Shown piece by piece: positions 34,228 to 47,089 of a stretch of 64,000 nt of DNA. Numbering within the stretch: position 1 is the stretch's first letter; each line of letters begins with the position of its first letter. The stretch lies in the NCBI RefSeq assembly GCF_019578655.1, contig NC_063258.1, positions 24,060,802 to 24,124,801 on the forward strand, in the 5' to 3' direction. The position numbers were made by a program, and so were the translations under genes. Source of the DNA: Ricinus communis (taxonomy: Eukaryota; Streptophyta; Magnoliopsida; Malpighiales; Euphorbiaceae). Under the pieces are notes generated by a model. The model was not told the DNA's origin and ran no database searches. It saw only the letters and a list, made by a program, of their open reading frames with translations.

Positions 34228-37200
34228 TCAAGCATAATCAGGCATTACTCTTTTCAGAAATGCGACTGGTTGAGACTCTTCAGGTGCAAGCTTATCAAAA
34301 GCAATGTAATTTTCCTCCTTATCATAAACATGACACACTGTCATTATCGTCTTCATCAATCGCCAATTCCACGTAGCCTCATTTAGATACTGTTACAAGC
34401 ATGGATAGAGAAGTTTGAACACATAAATATCCAATAATTTCCCTTTGCAGTAAAGTTCAATTTTTTTTTGGCACATCAAAAAGTACAAGTTCAGTATATT
34501 TGAAGTTTACTAATTCTTTTTTTCCTCCAGTGCAGAGATGGGATTAAATCTTAGTAGTGCTTATTTCTTTCCAACTGATAAGAACTACAATTAGGGTTCA
34601 TATTGACATGCCAAAACTAATAGGAACACCATTGCTAATTTTGGGAAGTAAATTGATCATACCTTTCCCCACTTCTCTTGAATAGATATATGAGCTTCTG
34701 GTAGATTATAGCTTGGTATCCTTGAAGAGATGTGGTGGGGTATGTGGACATTGATATTATGACAGAGGATCTCAATCCTGCAAAGTAGAACAGGAGCCTT
34801 TCTTTTACTCATTTTTGCTGGTAGTACTAATATGCATTTTCATCATGCCAAATAGTAAATGAATAATGGACGATCTTAGACCACATCCAGCTAGAATTCC
34901 AGACAATTGATTTTGGGCATGCGAAGTATCTTATTCTACCATACAGCTCTGTATTTCCCTGATTTGTGGTCACCAAGTACTAGAAGTGCTCACTATAAAC
35001 TATGGTTAACAGAGTTATCTGGCTTCACTCAGCTTTTAGATTTCTAGGACATCCAAGCAGGAATTTAAGCTTTTCTTCAGCAAGGACAATAAGAAAAAAA
35101 AAAAAAAAAAAGGAAGAAGAAGAAAGAGGATTCAGCATTCTGAAAGGAGCAAATAAGGGAAATGCATTATCTAATTCTGACAGCAGCATGTTGTGGAATA
35201 TATCACAATTCTATGCCTAATCAAGACCAAGTGCTTGTAGAAAATTATCAAAGCAGAAACTCTTATTACCAACGAGGATAATCACAATGAACTGTTCCAT
35301 TTAGCTGGGCTTGTGCTGCATTCCACTCATCCGAAGATTTAAAAGGAATATGAGGAGCTGTATGATGCACCATTGTGAAAGTACTCATCTATGAATATGG
35401 AAAATAATAACAATTAGATGCAAAGAAAATAGATGCAGTGCAATCTTAAGTCAGACAACCGATTAACCCACATTAAAACATATGAACAACTGCAGTTATT
35501 TAGGACCCAAAGAACTTTATAATGCACTAATAATCTATTTATTAAATTGAGATTACACCAGCAAAATAACAGTACTAAACAATTTAAGACTGAAAGACAG
35601 ACAGCAACATGAATCTCAGCAAAGAATAAAATGAAATTCAACGTACAGTTATTATACAGTTAACATGAAAATTTAAAATACATTCTTCATAGTAAAACAT
35701 TAGTATTCTTTCCTAGCAAACAGACAATTAATTTCCAAGCAGTAGTGAATCCCAGCAACAGGTTTTATATATACACAAAATAATATATGTTCATGCTAAC
35801 ATAATATAATTTACTACAGTAGGTGGTGCATTAAAATAATACACAAAAAGATAAATCAATTGAACATAAGAACCAGTTAAGAGATATGATAAGCTAACAT
35901 TCTGAATGATAATTTAACTAGTAAAGACGAGACAAATAGCATTACCCAAAAGTGATAGCCCAACCATGGCATCAACCAGAACTTGATCCATCCCATGATC
36001 CCTGTTTTGTAGACAATCAATGGCCATCCAATCGCCATAAATGCAAAGACACATGCTAGACTTATCTTCACCCTTTTAACTTCATTGGGTCTGAACTTTT
36101 TTATGTCGAAATGCCATATCAACCTATTGGGATTCTTATTGATATTAGGACGGTATTGAATGAAACGTTTGAATAATGTTCAAAAAGTTAATAGCCATTT
36201 GCCAAAAGATGCAGATAAGGAGGGAGAGAATTAGAAACATTATTTCAATATACATATACTTGTTATACTATCAGCAGCATACCAGTGAGCTATAGACATC
36301 CAAGGCCTAAACGGTCCATATCCATATATAATTGCCTTGCGCAATAAAGGAGCTGAATCAAATTCCTCTTTCCAAACAGGATGCCAAGCTGTATCCTCAG
36401 CCAACCTATAAATAAAAGGAATGGGAAGAATTGATAATTCAGAAGCTCAGACAAAAGAAAGAGGATGTCAACTAATTTAACTGAAGCAAGTAAGAGAATA
36501 ATCTATTTTCACTCTACAAGTACATATTGCATAGATATCATAGCATAAGTATGACATATGCATGTAACCTTGTGCATATGTATATATCATGTTAGATGTA
36601 ACATAAGTATCCCTGTCACTCTGCATATGCAGACTCAAAATACCGGATGCAAAATTTCCTCCATATAATGAGACATAAACTTTGTCAATCAGCATGCAAG
36701 ATTTCAAATATTTCAACATCCTTCAGTTTATTGCTTCGAAAAATTTGGTATTCTAAAGAAACATGTTCAATATACTAGGACTTTCCTAACTAGTTGCACA
36801 ATTGGGATTAGGACATAAGAAATAAAGAGAAAAGGAATGTCTTACACACATGTTTGTTTTTGCATGATGCCTATCATGCTTAAATCTCCATGGCTCATAT
36901 GGGTATATTAAAGGCATAAAGGCCAGAGTTCCCACAATGTCTTCCACTAATTTGTTCTTTGAAAATGACTTGTGAGCACAATCATGGCCTATAACAAAGA
37001 ACTTAATAAAAGAAGTAACAAGTAATAAGAACATTAGTAAAGATGTATATCTGGCAATAATCTCAGAAAGTAGTGGAAAGAAGACTATGAACTAGTAGGG
37101 TAAACTAAAGAAAAGATGTGAAGATAACTGACCCCGGTGATTGCAGTGCCTGTCCATGCCCAAGCAAGAGGAAGTAGATACCATGGGGCCTTTGAAATCA

Positions 37201-38938
37201 TAAAGAGCCCTAGTGCATAGGAAGCGACTGATATTAAAACTGTCTTCCACGCTTTCACATCGTCAATCTCAAACACCTTACAACCAAAAATTTGAAAAGG
37301 GAGAACAAAAGAAATCAATATTCAAACTTTAGTATTTCTGTGTCAAGCTCATTAAGGTACAGAAATCAACGGCAATTCTTGGATTCAAAGTATCAAGGCC
37401 TCAGTCTCATTAAACAGTTAATTTTTTTTTTTTTTTTTTAAAAAGGCTGCCACAAAATCCTATGGAAGCGGCATTTTGGAGAAGGGAAATTCAAATATAC
37501 AGTCTTGTCCTTTAGCAATTTTTTGCATGAAGACATTCTTAGGCCTGAAAACTTGAAAATAATGTTGATGGACAGAACAATATCCAAATTACCCTTACAA
37601 AGGAACCTGATTGGGCATTTTAAAATTATATCATTGTTTAATGTATAATATTTTATGTCATCCAAAGTTTGCAATGAAAACCTGGCTTCCAACTGGGAAG
37701 CATCATCCAGCATCCATGCTCACTTCTGACCAAACACAAAATACTTGGACTAGTCATTTCATTAGGAGCTAAGGAAATTATCAAAACAACTTGGATACAC
37801 AATGTTTATGCACCCAAGGCAAATTTTATGCCATTTAAAATTTTCTCTTCTCTAATGCTTTGCAAAGTAAAAAACCCACTGACCAAGTAGACATCTAAAA
37901 CTTGCCAACAGACTAATGTTACTCGCAGAAGTAACACGGATGCCTAGAATGGAAAAATCCTAAAACAAAGGACCATGTTCTAAGCAGAGAAAATAAAATT
38001 TATGATACAGTTCTTGAGAAACTTACCTTTTTCGGCAGAGTATCAATAATATACTTTAACGTAACATTTCCTGGAAGTGGTTCTCCAATTTGCCTGAAGC
38101 CATAACTTTCTGCTAACTGTTTCCTATATTCAGCACTATCTGCTGAAGATCGTGCAACTGGAGTGGCCACAGCTTGTATGGGTTTAGTTTTTTTTAAGTA
38201 AAACAGACAACTTTTCTGTTTCTCCCCCTTCAAAAGAAGCCTGTCCCAAGTTAAGTGATGGATGCCTGGCTATCAAAAAAGCATTATAACGTTGCAATAA
38301 CAATATGTGAGAGAATTAGAAGCAGCAACTGATTACAAAGATAGAAGGCAGATGCTTTTTCCAGATTTTGAAGATGAACACAAACTAGAAGTACAGTTGA
38401 AGCCTTTTATGTAAAACAATACTCAAGCAAAAGTATCATATTAACATGCTACTTAAAATTATGACAATGAATACCAATGATCTTGACAATTGGCATGTGA
38501 ACGGATGAAGCCAAAAAGCTAAGTTCTTTTACACATTACTGAAATTTCATTTCTGCCGAGACCAATACAGTTTTGAGTGCCATGTATGAAGTCCATGCTT
38601 CATTAAAATCAGAAACTTCATATACGAAGTAAAGAATTTCAGGTTTACAGCATGTTTACTTTAAATTTCAGATAATATCTTCAACTACACTGATAATAAC
38701 ATAATTGGAGTTAGATAAGAGTGTAAAAACAGTACCTAGAGAATTATGGGTAACAATCTTCTGACTCCGAATTGGCTTTAATTGCGGACCCTGAGAACCA
38801 AACCAAATAAATGAACACCCCATCAAAATCAGAAACAACAAAAGAAAGTAAGAGAAAAAAGAAGAGAACTTTAGCATATATATAATCCAAGAGAAAGACC
38901 ATGAAGAGGAAAACAGAATCCGCAATTCTGCAAGCCAT
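34228..38938 (-). CDS. FAD6: Chloroplast omega-6 fatty acid desaturase (FAD6), complete, 10 exons
   Basis: Membrane di-iron desaturase that puts a second double bond into 16:1 and 18:1 acyl chains on plastid lipids, using ferredoxin. Exons, minus strand: 38900-38938, 38736-38790, 38027-38265, 37133-37276, 36850-37001, 36283-36405, 35946-36123, 35270-35388, 34663-34777, 34228-34389. They sum to 1326 bases: 441 residues plus stop, close to the family length. All junctions are GT-AG and keep frame. The N-terminus ([13 protein letters not shown], then a basic, Ser-rich stretch) fits a transit peptide. Di-iron His boxes: HDCAH 165-169, HDRHH 201-205, HIPHH 361-365. Hydrophobic segments include [19 protein letters not shown] and [19 protein letters not shown]. 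Residue 357 reads Asn ([12 protein letters not shown]) where I expect Asp in FAD6 proteins. The protein ends KRVMPDYA. Confidence 0.95.
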
Positions 38939-39039
38939 TTTGAGAAGAAGACAGGAATTCCAAATACCAATCTGAAATTGTGCAAGCCTCTTTCTAGCAA
39001 AAAGAAAGAGGCTTTAGTGAGTTTGAGAGTGTGAAAAAG

Positions 39040-39080
39040 GACAAAGAGGAGTTAGCAAGTGCCGGGGCAGTGTTTATATA
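39040..39080 (-). promoter_or_regulatory. FAD6 core promoter with TATA box
   Basis: On the minus strand TATATAAACA (39071-39080) lies about 135 bases before the start codon at 38938, a normal distance for a plant TATA box plus short leader. Confidence 0.6.
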
Positions 39081-39859
39081 GAAGTTGTTTGTAAATGCCT
39101 GAGAATTGTGGATAGATTTGAAGGAAGCATGGTAGCCATTTGTTCTTATGTTATGGGTTTTGGGTTCGTCATTTTTTGCTGTTAGTCCTGAGGCAGTGGC
39201 CGCTTGCCTTCCGTCCATTGGTCTTAGATTAGGTCAACTTTCACAGCAATTTGCTTTTTTGTTGTTGATAAGCACAATATTGATTATGGGATACTCACTC
39301 GAAAAGAGAAATATTACGTTACGTCTCGTTAGTCCTGCTCATTTGCCCTTGGGTACTTGCTCTCCCGGTTTTGGAAAATTTTGGATTTGGACCTTTTTAA
39401 GAAAAAAAAAAAAGAAAAAAGCACACCGTGATTAATTTCTGTGTTTTTTTTAGTATATATATATATATATATCTAAATTTAATCTAAAACGTATTAGATA
39501 AACTCTTTACGGGTGACAAATATTATTTTAAAAGTCTATCCATCAAATAATAATGAATTAGTCGTGGCTCTAACTAAATCGATATAATCACTAAACAATA
39601 ATATAAGAAGTTGTTAAGGTTTAAATATATATTTTCATACGCAACTAATGTGAATTTAAAAATGACTAGATACTTGCAAATAAAAGATCTTAATCGTGAA
39701 AAATCTAATAGTCCGACTTAGACTATTATTTAAAATATTAAAATCTAAATTGATTTAGACTTTTAGTTAAAATATTAAAAACTAAATCAAGTTGAACAAG
39801 TCCAGCCTACAATTTGAACACGTATAGGTACATTTAGTATAAACTAGTTGTTTACCTGT
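39081..39859. other. FAD6 upstream flank and AT-rich spacer
   Basis: Proximal part (to about 39430) is of mixed composition and may hold FAD6 regulatory DNA. After a poly(A)-rich stretch and a (TA)n tract at 39454-39473 it turns AT-rich. The plus-strand frame at 39148-39435 has no family features. Confidence 0.5.
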
Positions 39860-40531
39860 GCGTTAAACGACCGATATTATTACTTTGATTATAAAATCAA
39901 ATTTATAAATACAATTTAATATTTAATATCAGTCTATAATATTTTAAAAATAACAACAAATTAACTATTTTTAAATATCTTTTTTTAATTTTAAAATTTT
40001 ATTAATGCAATGATATAAAATTATTTTAGTTTTTTAATTAATTCTAATATTATATAAGTTAATGCTATCAATATAATTGATATTATTATTTTTTAGAATT
40101 AGAAATTATTATATAATTAAAAATATTAACTTATTAGTGAATATAATATTTAAAAATATTACTTTTTATAATTAGAATCATTATCTAATTAGAGAACTAA
40201 TTTATTAGTTAATATAATATTAAATATTATTAATATATATTTTTTAGAATAATCATTATCTAATTAGAAAACTAATTATTATTTAATTAGAAAATTATTT
40301 TATTATTAATGTATTATTTTTTAGGATTAGAATCAGTGTTAAATTAGAAATGTAACTTATTAATTAATAAATTAATTTTAAAAATTATAAAATTACATAT
40401 AAATTAAAATTTCATATGTCAAAATAAGTACACATGTTAAAATAAAAATATTATGTATCAAAAATTAAATATACATGGAAAAAAGAAATAGATTTCAAAA
40501 ATTAATATTATATATATATATATATATATAA
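39860..40531 (+). repeat. AT-rich dispersed repeat ending in (TA)n, copy 2
   Basis: Same order of modules as 4446-5172: AATTTAATATTTAATAT, GCAATGATATAAAATTATTT, ATATAATTAAAAATATTAACT, repeated ATTATCTAATTAGA words, AACTTATTAATTAATAAATTAA, GTCAAAATAAGTACACATG, TTTCAAAAATTAATAT and a terminal (TA)n at 40511-40530. Just before it is AACTAGTTGTTTACCTGTGC, a word seen at the start of some plant repeat families. Confidence 0.7.
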
Positions 40532-42980
40532 TATTTTCTCAACTTTTTAAGCATGGTGAGATATGGCAAAAAACTTCAGTTGGTTTCAACATTTTTTAGC
40601 TCTTAAAATAAAATATATAAATTTAAAATAAAAAAATAACTATAAGATCAAAAGAAGTGTTGTTTTATAATCAACATGCAAGATTTTCTATTTAGTATTT
40701 AAAATATTTGTGTGGCAAGAATTTAGAAATATATATGTATATTTTTCTTATATGTTTGATTCCTAATAAAGCTCAAATTTGAGAATTCATATCTTAAAAA
40801 CAATTTTACTCATTTTAAATATATATAAAAGATAAATATTTTACTCTTAATAAATTCGCTTTGAAAATTAAATTAATTGAGATACTATAAAAAGTAGCCT
40901 CATCATTTACTCAATTTGGAAATTTTCTTTCTTAAGAAAATAACTTTTGTTCGAGAGAGAAAAAGATTTACGCGAATGTTAAAGTACAATGTATTTTTAA
41001 ATTTATTTTATTAAATATTTTATTTTTATTTTATTATGTTTTATTTTATATTTTTATTTTTATTTTTATTACAAACTCAATAGTTCTTAATGAAAATAAA
41101 AAAAATAAAAAATTTGTAATATGTATACGTACAATTTTTAACTCAAGCAAAAATAAAAATGAGAAATAAAATAAAAATAGAGAATCAACAAAATAGAGCC
41201 AAAAGATTTTCAAGGGCATAATAAACACTCTTGCAAGTGCAATTGAAAGTTCAAAATGAAATGACATGTGCAACACATGTGATAAGTGCCCTAGATTTGA
41301 CATATTGCGGCCCAAGTCTCATCCAAAATAAAATCCATGTGTGACACATTTGTTAACATGAACAATTATAAAATCCACAACTAGTGGTCAGACCACTTTA
41401 ATTTGTTCTTCTCTTGGCCACCCAATCCCCATTATTTTCCCAAGTTCTCACTTATAGATGTTAGGCGCAGACCTCTATCTTATTTTAGATTATGCCAATG
41501 CCTCCTAATATAATATTTGACACCTTTCTTTTTTGGTAGCAAATCTTGTGCTTGGTCGGCATAAATTTAAAGGCCACTTGCTGTTGGATATTGGAGAAAA
41601 ATGTGATTTTTGAAAACTGTTTTTTAGTAATTATATACGTTTCTATGAGTAAATCTTAATTAAAATAATATACCCGCGAGATAATAACTATCTGAATTAA
41701 ATATATTGTTGGTATTATTTATTTTATTTTAATTATATGTTAAGATACTTGAAATTTAATTCAGATGGTAAGAGCATTTGCTCTTTAGAGATAAATGTTT
41801 TAAGTTTAAGTTTCTATTTTTGCAATATATGAATTTTTATTTTATGATGAGTGTAAGAAAATAACTATTCTTTATGTTCTGTCTGTTCTTGGGAGATGAA
41901 TATCTTAAACTCAAGTCTTTTTCTTTACTCACAATGTGAGTTTTTACTTTACAACGAGTGTAAAAAAAAAGATATATATATTTTCATGTTGTATAATTCA
42001 AGGCTGATATCAAAAATTAATAATAATAAGAAAAAATAAATATAGCATAGACAAAAATAATAACAAAAATAAACGTTGACTCGTAACTATTTTTTTGTGT
42101 ACCCAGAAAACTGAATGGTATCAAGGATTTCATATCAAACAGAACACCAACTGCAGACAGCAAACATCTATTACGTTGTATTTGAGTTAGCTCACTGCTG
42201 TCTCTTTCTCATGAGCTCTCTTGTTCTTTGATCACATTTGAATCTGTATAACCTTATTTATAGCGAAAAATATAATATTTTTTTAAAACATAACCCTTTT
42301 TCTTTTTATTTTATATTAATTAGTTTTAACAAATAAATATTAGTATATTTTTTTTGAGAAGTTTTATAGTCTTTTATTATAAAAGTTTTGAATTTTTTTT
42401 ATATATAAATTTTACGGTCCTCCATTATGGGAGTATTACATTTTTCTTCTATGAAAATGGTAAAGAGAAATAAGATATTTAATTAATATTCAAACAATTT
42501 GACTCATCAAAGAATATCTATAAAATAGATATATGGCTAATTTCATTGAATGAAGCGTTCTCTCTGACAATTCCACTGCTTTGTCAACATGATTGATAAT
42601 TTTTAGAAGTAGATTATTTTACATGTATTATCTGATATTTTATTTTTATTTTTAATTTTTTATATCAAGATATATTTATTAATTTTTTCTAATAGAACAT
42701 TCATATTTTTTTCTAAAACTTTTTCTTTTTGTCAGATTTATGAACTAATTTATGACAAAAAATAATAATGAGATGCTAATATCTGAGATTTACTCATTTC
42801 TTATATATAACTTATTATATTTGTTATCCATTTATTTTTATTTTTTTATAAATTAAATGGTTAAAACTTTATTAAAAATATAAAATTAAATTTCAGAAGA
42901 TGGATAATTATTAATTTAATTTAGCTATTTAGTTATAAATTTAACATAAATATTATTTAAATATGATGTAATATATTAAT
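40532..42980. other. AT-rich intergenic stretch
   Basis: No gene recognised. Around 41750-41960 two similar blocks (GAGATAAATGTTTTAAGTTTAA and GAGATGAATATCTTAAACTCAA, each followed by a TTTTTACTTT-like stretch) form a weak direct repeat about 115 bases apart. The frame at 41046-41315 is low complexity. Confidence 0.5.
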
Positions 42981-42995
42981 TGTAACACCCGTACC

Positions 42996-43062
42996 TAAGA
43001 AACCATAATAATAATAATAACAATGATAATGACGATGATGATGATAATGATGATGATGATGA
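42996..43062. repeat. Imperfect (ATA/ATG)n trinucleotide tract at the LTR start
   Basis: Repeated ATA, then GATGAT-type units, directly after the LTR's opening TGTAACACCC block. Confidence 0.9.
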
Positions 43063-45589
43063 TGCTGATTTCAAACTAGAGGTTTTAAAAAGAAATTAAA
43101 ATTAATTAAATTATATGTGAGATTAAAGTAATAGGTTGTATTTTGAAAACTCTCGATGAAATATAAAGGATTATTATTGAGTCTTATATTTAGAGAGAAT
43201 TTTAATGCTAGATAAAAATAAAAGAATCTATTAAATTATATCTAATTAGTTTAATTTTTTAAATAATTAATTGAGTTATATGAAGGATAAATTACTTTTC
43301 TTTGTAAATATCACACTCAAATCTTCCTTAATATGAATATGAATTAAACATCATATTTGAAGGCTATAAAAATATTTTTTTCTTTCTTCTTGAAAAATTT
43401 ATTTAAAGAATGGTAAAATTTTTAATTAGCAAAATGGTATTGGATTTAATTGAAAAATAGTTAATAATAAATTGATTAAATAAGTTAACTAAGTATTAGA
43501 ATTATTTTGATAATTATTATTAAGAAATGGACTAAAAGTATAATTGAATTAATATAGAGGTTTAAGTGGAAATTTTCATAATTGGTATTTTTGTAAGTAG
43601 CTATGTTGGTAGGAGTATTATGGTAAAACTATAATTAAAAGTAAGGATAAATAAGTAATTTCATATTTTTAATAATTGTAATTTAACCCAATTTAAAGGA
43701 TTAGGGAGCAATTTGAAAGACTAAAGAAAAGTTAGAGGGTTAATTTAGAATTTACAAGGGAATAATAGTTAATGATTAAAGAATTGAGGGACCAAGGGAG
43801 TATATGGCTTAAAAAAAAAAAAGAGGAAGAAAGGAGAAGGGACGAAGAAGAAAAAGGATAGGGAGCTTGGGGACTGCCATTAATAGCATATGAGAGGTGA
43901 GCTCGTCTGAGTTGCGGTGGAGATGGCCAAAGACGGAGCAGGCACCAACGAGTGCAGCAGTAGCTACTGCAGCAGCTGCCAGAGGCGAGAGGCAATGAAA
44001 AATAAGGAAGACGACAACAGCTTCTCGAAGTCGTGCAGGGCATTTTCAACATCCATTTGTTCTGCTCTTGGTCTCAAAATGACCAGCAACTTGTGGGCTT
44101 TCGTTTTCGGTCATCATCATCCTTTAAGGTTGCCAAAATATCGACATCTGGCAAGAGAAGTTCATAGGGACAGTTTGCATTTTTCTTGATTTTCAATGAC
44201 TTCCTGCAAGATATGGTTGATCGGGGTTCATGGATGAACTGCCCTAGTCAAATATATGACACATGTTTCATAGAAATCGGACACTGTTGGAAAATCGACG
44301 ATTAAAACTGTTCGTGATGCATCGGGATGATCAGGGGCTGGATCGAAGAATCATATGCTAGAATCATCATTTTCGCATCATTCGAATTCGTAGTGACACT
44401 CAGATTATCAATCCGACTCTGACAGCCGGAGGCAAGTTGACCAATTTAATACGCGTCTAGGTAAAATATTGATTGTTCATCATTTCTTTGTTAATCTAAA
44501 TTTTTAGTAAACTGAATTTAAGATTTGTTAATAATAATTTTGATATATAAAAGAATGTTGGTTAATATTATAGTAAGAATCATTATTATTATTTATTTTA
44601 TTATTAACATAAATATATATAGAATTAGGAGCTAAAAGAAGTAATAGAAATTTATATTGGATAGTTTAGGGGCATTGCTATTAGTTGAGAAGATTACTTA
44701 GATATGATCTAATACAACATAAAATTATAGCTAGAGATTGCAGTAATTAATTGATTATATCTAATTGAGATTCCAACTAAGTGATTAATTTACAATTAAA
44801 TTTAATTATATTATTATTGAATAATTGATATAATGATAGAATGATCTTATATTTGTTAGAATATATAATTTAGGAGCCTATATATAAATGATTAGAGAAA
44901 ATAAGTAAAATTAGTTTGGGTATGATGCTTAATTTTTAAGGTAGATTAGTTATTAATTTTAACGATTCAAGATTAATTATAATAGCCAGTAGATAAATAT
45001 TAATATTAGAAATAAATTGTAACACCCGGAATTTTTTTATATATTTAATAATGAGTTTTTATTTAAGTTAATTTTAGCTTTATTTTTATTGGGTTTAATT
45101 TGAAATGATTTAATGAAAAATTTAATATTAATCAAATAAATGAGTTATTTTCTATACCCAATTAGTTTGAAATTTTAAGAAATTATTCAAGTAAATTATT
45201 TGAGAAATGATTATATTTTGGTTATTCAAAATTTTCCCAAATGCATATTTATATAAGTAAAATTATATATTGAAAATTTTTTGGAAGAAATTATAAAGGA
45301 TGTTTTTAAAAAAGAATTTTGGGAAAATTGGTATTATAATTGATTAGTAGTATTAAATTTTGAGTTGGAAATTGATTATTTAATGTAATTGTGTATTTTC
45401 AATAATTCGGATTTGACCCAAATTAATTAGTTAAGGGCTTAATTGAAAGGCTAAAGAAAAGTTTGGGGGTTAAATTGGAATTCTGCAGGATGAAATTGTA
45501 AGTAATTAAGAAAGTTGAGGGACCAAGTTGTAATAAGGAAAAGTTCGGGGGCCTAATGTCGATATTAAAAGAAATGGAATCGGGGAGAG

Positions 45590-45594
<5 letters not shown>

Positions 45595-45630
<36 letters not shown>
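45595..45630. repeat. (GA)n tract at the start of the LTR GC-rich segment
   Basis: About 18 GA units. Purine-rich runs also precede the GC-rich segments of the LTR at 42981 (AAGAGGAAGAAAGGAGAAGG, about 43814) and of the LTR at 21989 (minus strand). Confidence 0.95.
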
Positions 45631-45634
<4 letters not shown>

Positions 45635-46840
45635 CTGCAGCGGTGGCAATGGCGGCCGCAGTGAGGCGCGGAATCGCGTGTGGCGGCGAAGGCCATTGTT
45701 TTGCCTTCCCGATCTCGGTGGCGATCGGCCTCCCCTTGGAGAGCTTCCTTTGGCGGCGGCCGGTTTTGGTGGCCGGAGGAGAAATTTCTGGCGAAGTGGT
45801 GGCAGCCGTGTTTTCTGGTTTTTTCGGCGAGCTCCGGCGGAGGATGGACGATCGGAGGACGTATCCCGACTCTCCTCATCTCAAGCTTCGCGATGGCACC
45901 GGTTTCGTGGCGATCGGGCTTCGTTTGCGAATCGACGGTCGAGATCGTCCGCAAATCTCTCCGGATGATCGGGTGTCAGATCGGAAAATCGGAAGCAGGG
46001 ATCATCTTCAGCGCGTCGTTGTGAGTTCGATGGTGTGTTCGGATCGTCGATCGGACTCCGGCGGCTGGAGGCGAGTCGACCGAGCGATCGAGTGTCTCGG
46101 TAATTTTCTTTGGCCCGTTAATTTTGGAATTCTTGGTTTAATTGTGTCTATTGGATTATATTGTGTTTTTGATGATTTTTGTGAGTCAAAAATAATTGTC
46201 TGTCAGTTTGCCTGCCTCGTATTTTGTGCTGTGTGGCGGAGTCGGGAAATAGTGAAGTTTGGGGACGCGACTCCCGTTGTTTTAATTGTTGGATATTTGG
46301 AGTATTTTTCTGGCAGGTCCTGGACCCGTTTTTACGGGGGGTAATGTTCGTGTTGTAGGGGAGGTTCTGCTGGATTTTCGATAGAATTCTCCCGAGTCGA
46401 GATTCTTAGACAGTCAGTCCTAGGAATCTAGACCTAGGATCTATTGTAATTGTTTCATCGTTTTGATAAATTGTTTTCCGTGACTAGATTGTCAGTTCGT
46501 TCGGCTTGCTCCTACCGAGGCACCGGAGTAGAGCTAGGAGGTCGCCAAACCTGTGAGTTAAAGTCATATGTTGCTTACGCACGTGTCATGCATAAAATTT
46601 GATTTGCTACTGTGAATATTTATTTGCAATTTCAATTTTTCATTTAATTATTATTATTATCATTTGCATGATGCTTTTAATTACTATTTAAATATGTTTT
46701 TCCTTTATTACCAATTTTAATATTGCATGATGACTCAGGATGGGACTAGAGAACATAGGAGTTGGATGAGTGTCCCGATATAATCCCCGAGAGAGATAGG
46801 GAAAGGGTAAAGAGGTAAAAATTTTAAGAAATAAAGAATA

Positions 46841-47089
46841 GGACCTGCCCTGGTCGAGCATCGCTCTCTGGGCTTAGTAGAGCCGGAGTAAAGGTCCCTG
46901 GTCGAGCATTGCTCTCTGGGCGCCGGTTTATTTAGAAATTTAAGTGACCAGACTGGAGGTAAGGTCCCTGGTCGAGCTATGCTCTCTGGGCGCCAGTCTT
47001 ATTGGATAAGAGAGCCCGAAAGGCTAAGGCCGAGAGTTAAGTGGACTGGAGGTAAGGTCCATGGTCCGACTTTGCTCTCTGGGCGCCCG
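46841..47089 (+). repeat. Four-copy repeat array inside the solo LTR
   Basis: Units built on GGTCCCTGGTCGAGC, two to five variable bases, then GCTCTCTGGGCGCC, at about 46841-46873, 46891-46924, 46961-46994 and 47053-47087. Spacers of about 20-65 bases between them also repeat in part (GACTGGAGGTAAGGTCC). The related LTR at 21989 has a single recognisable unit (22595-22650, minus strand). Confidence 0.88.

Noticed and set aside
42996..43062. Trinucleotide tract as a CRISPR-like array
   Set aside because: Simple microsatellite without spacers; CRISPR is not expected in a plant nuclear genome.
45556..46344. 262-codon frame as a host gene
   Set aside because: It lies wholly inside an LTR, begins with a translated GA repeat, and is not open in related LTRs.
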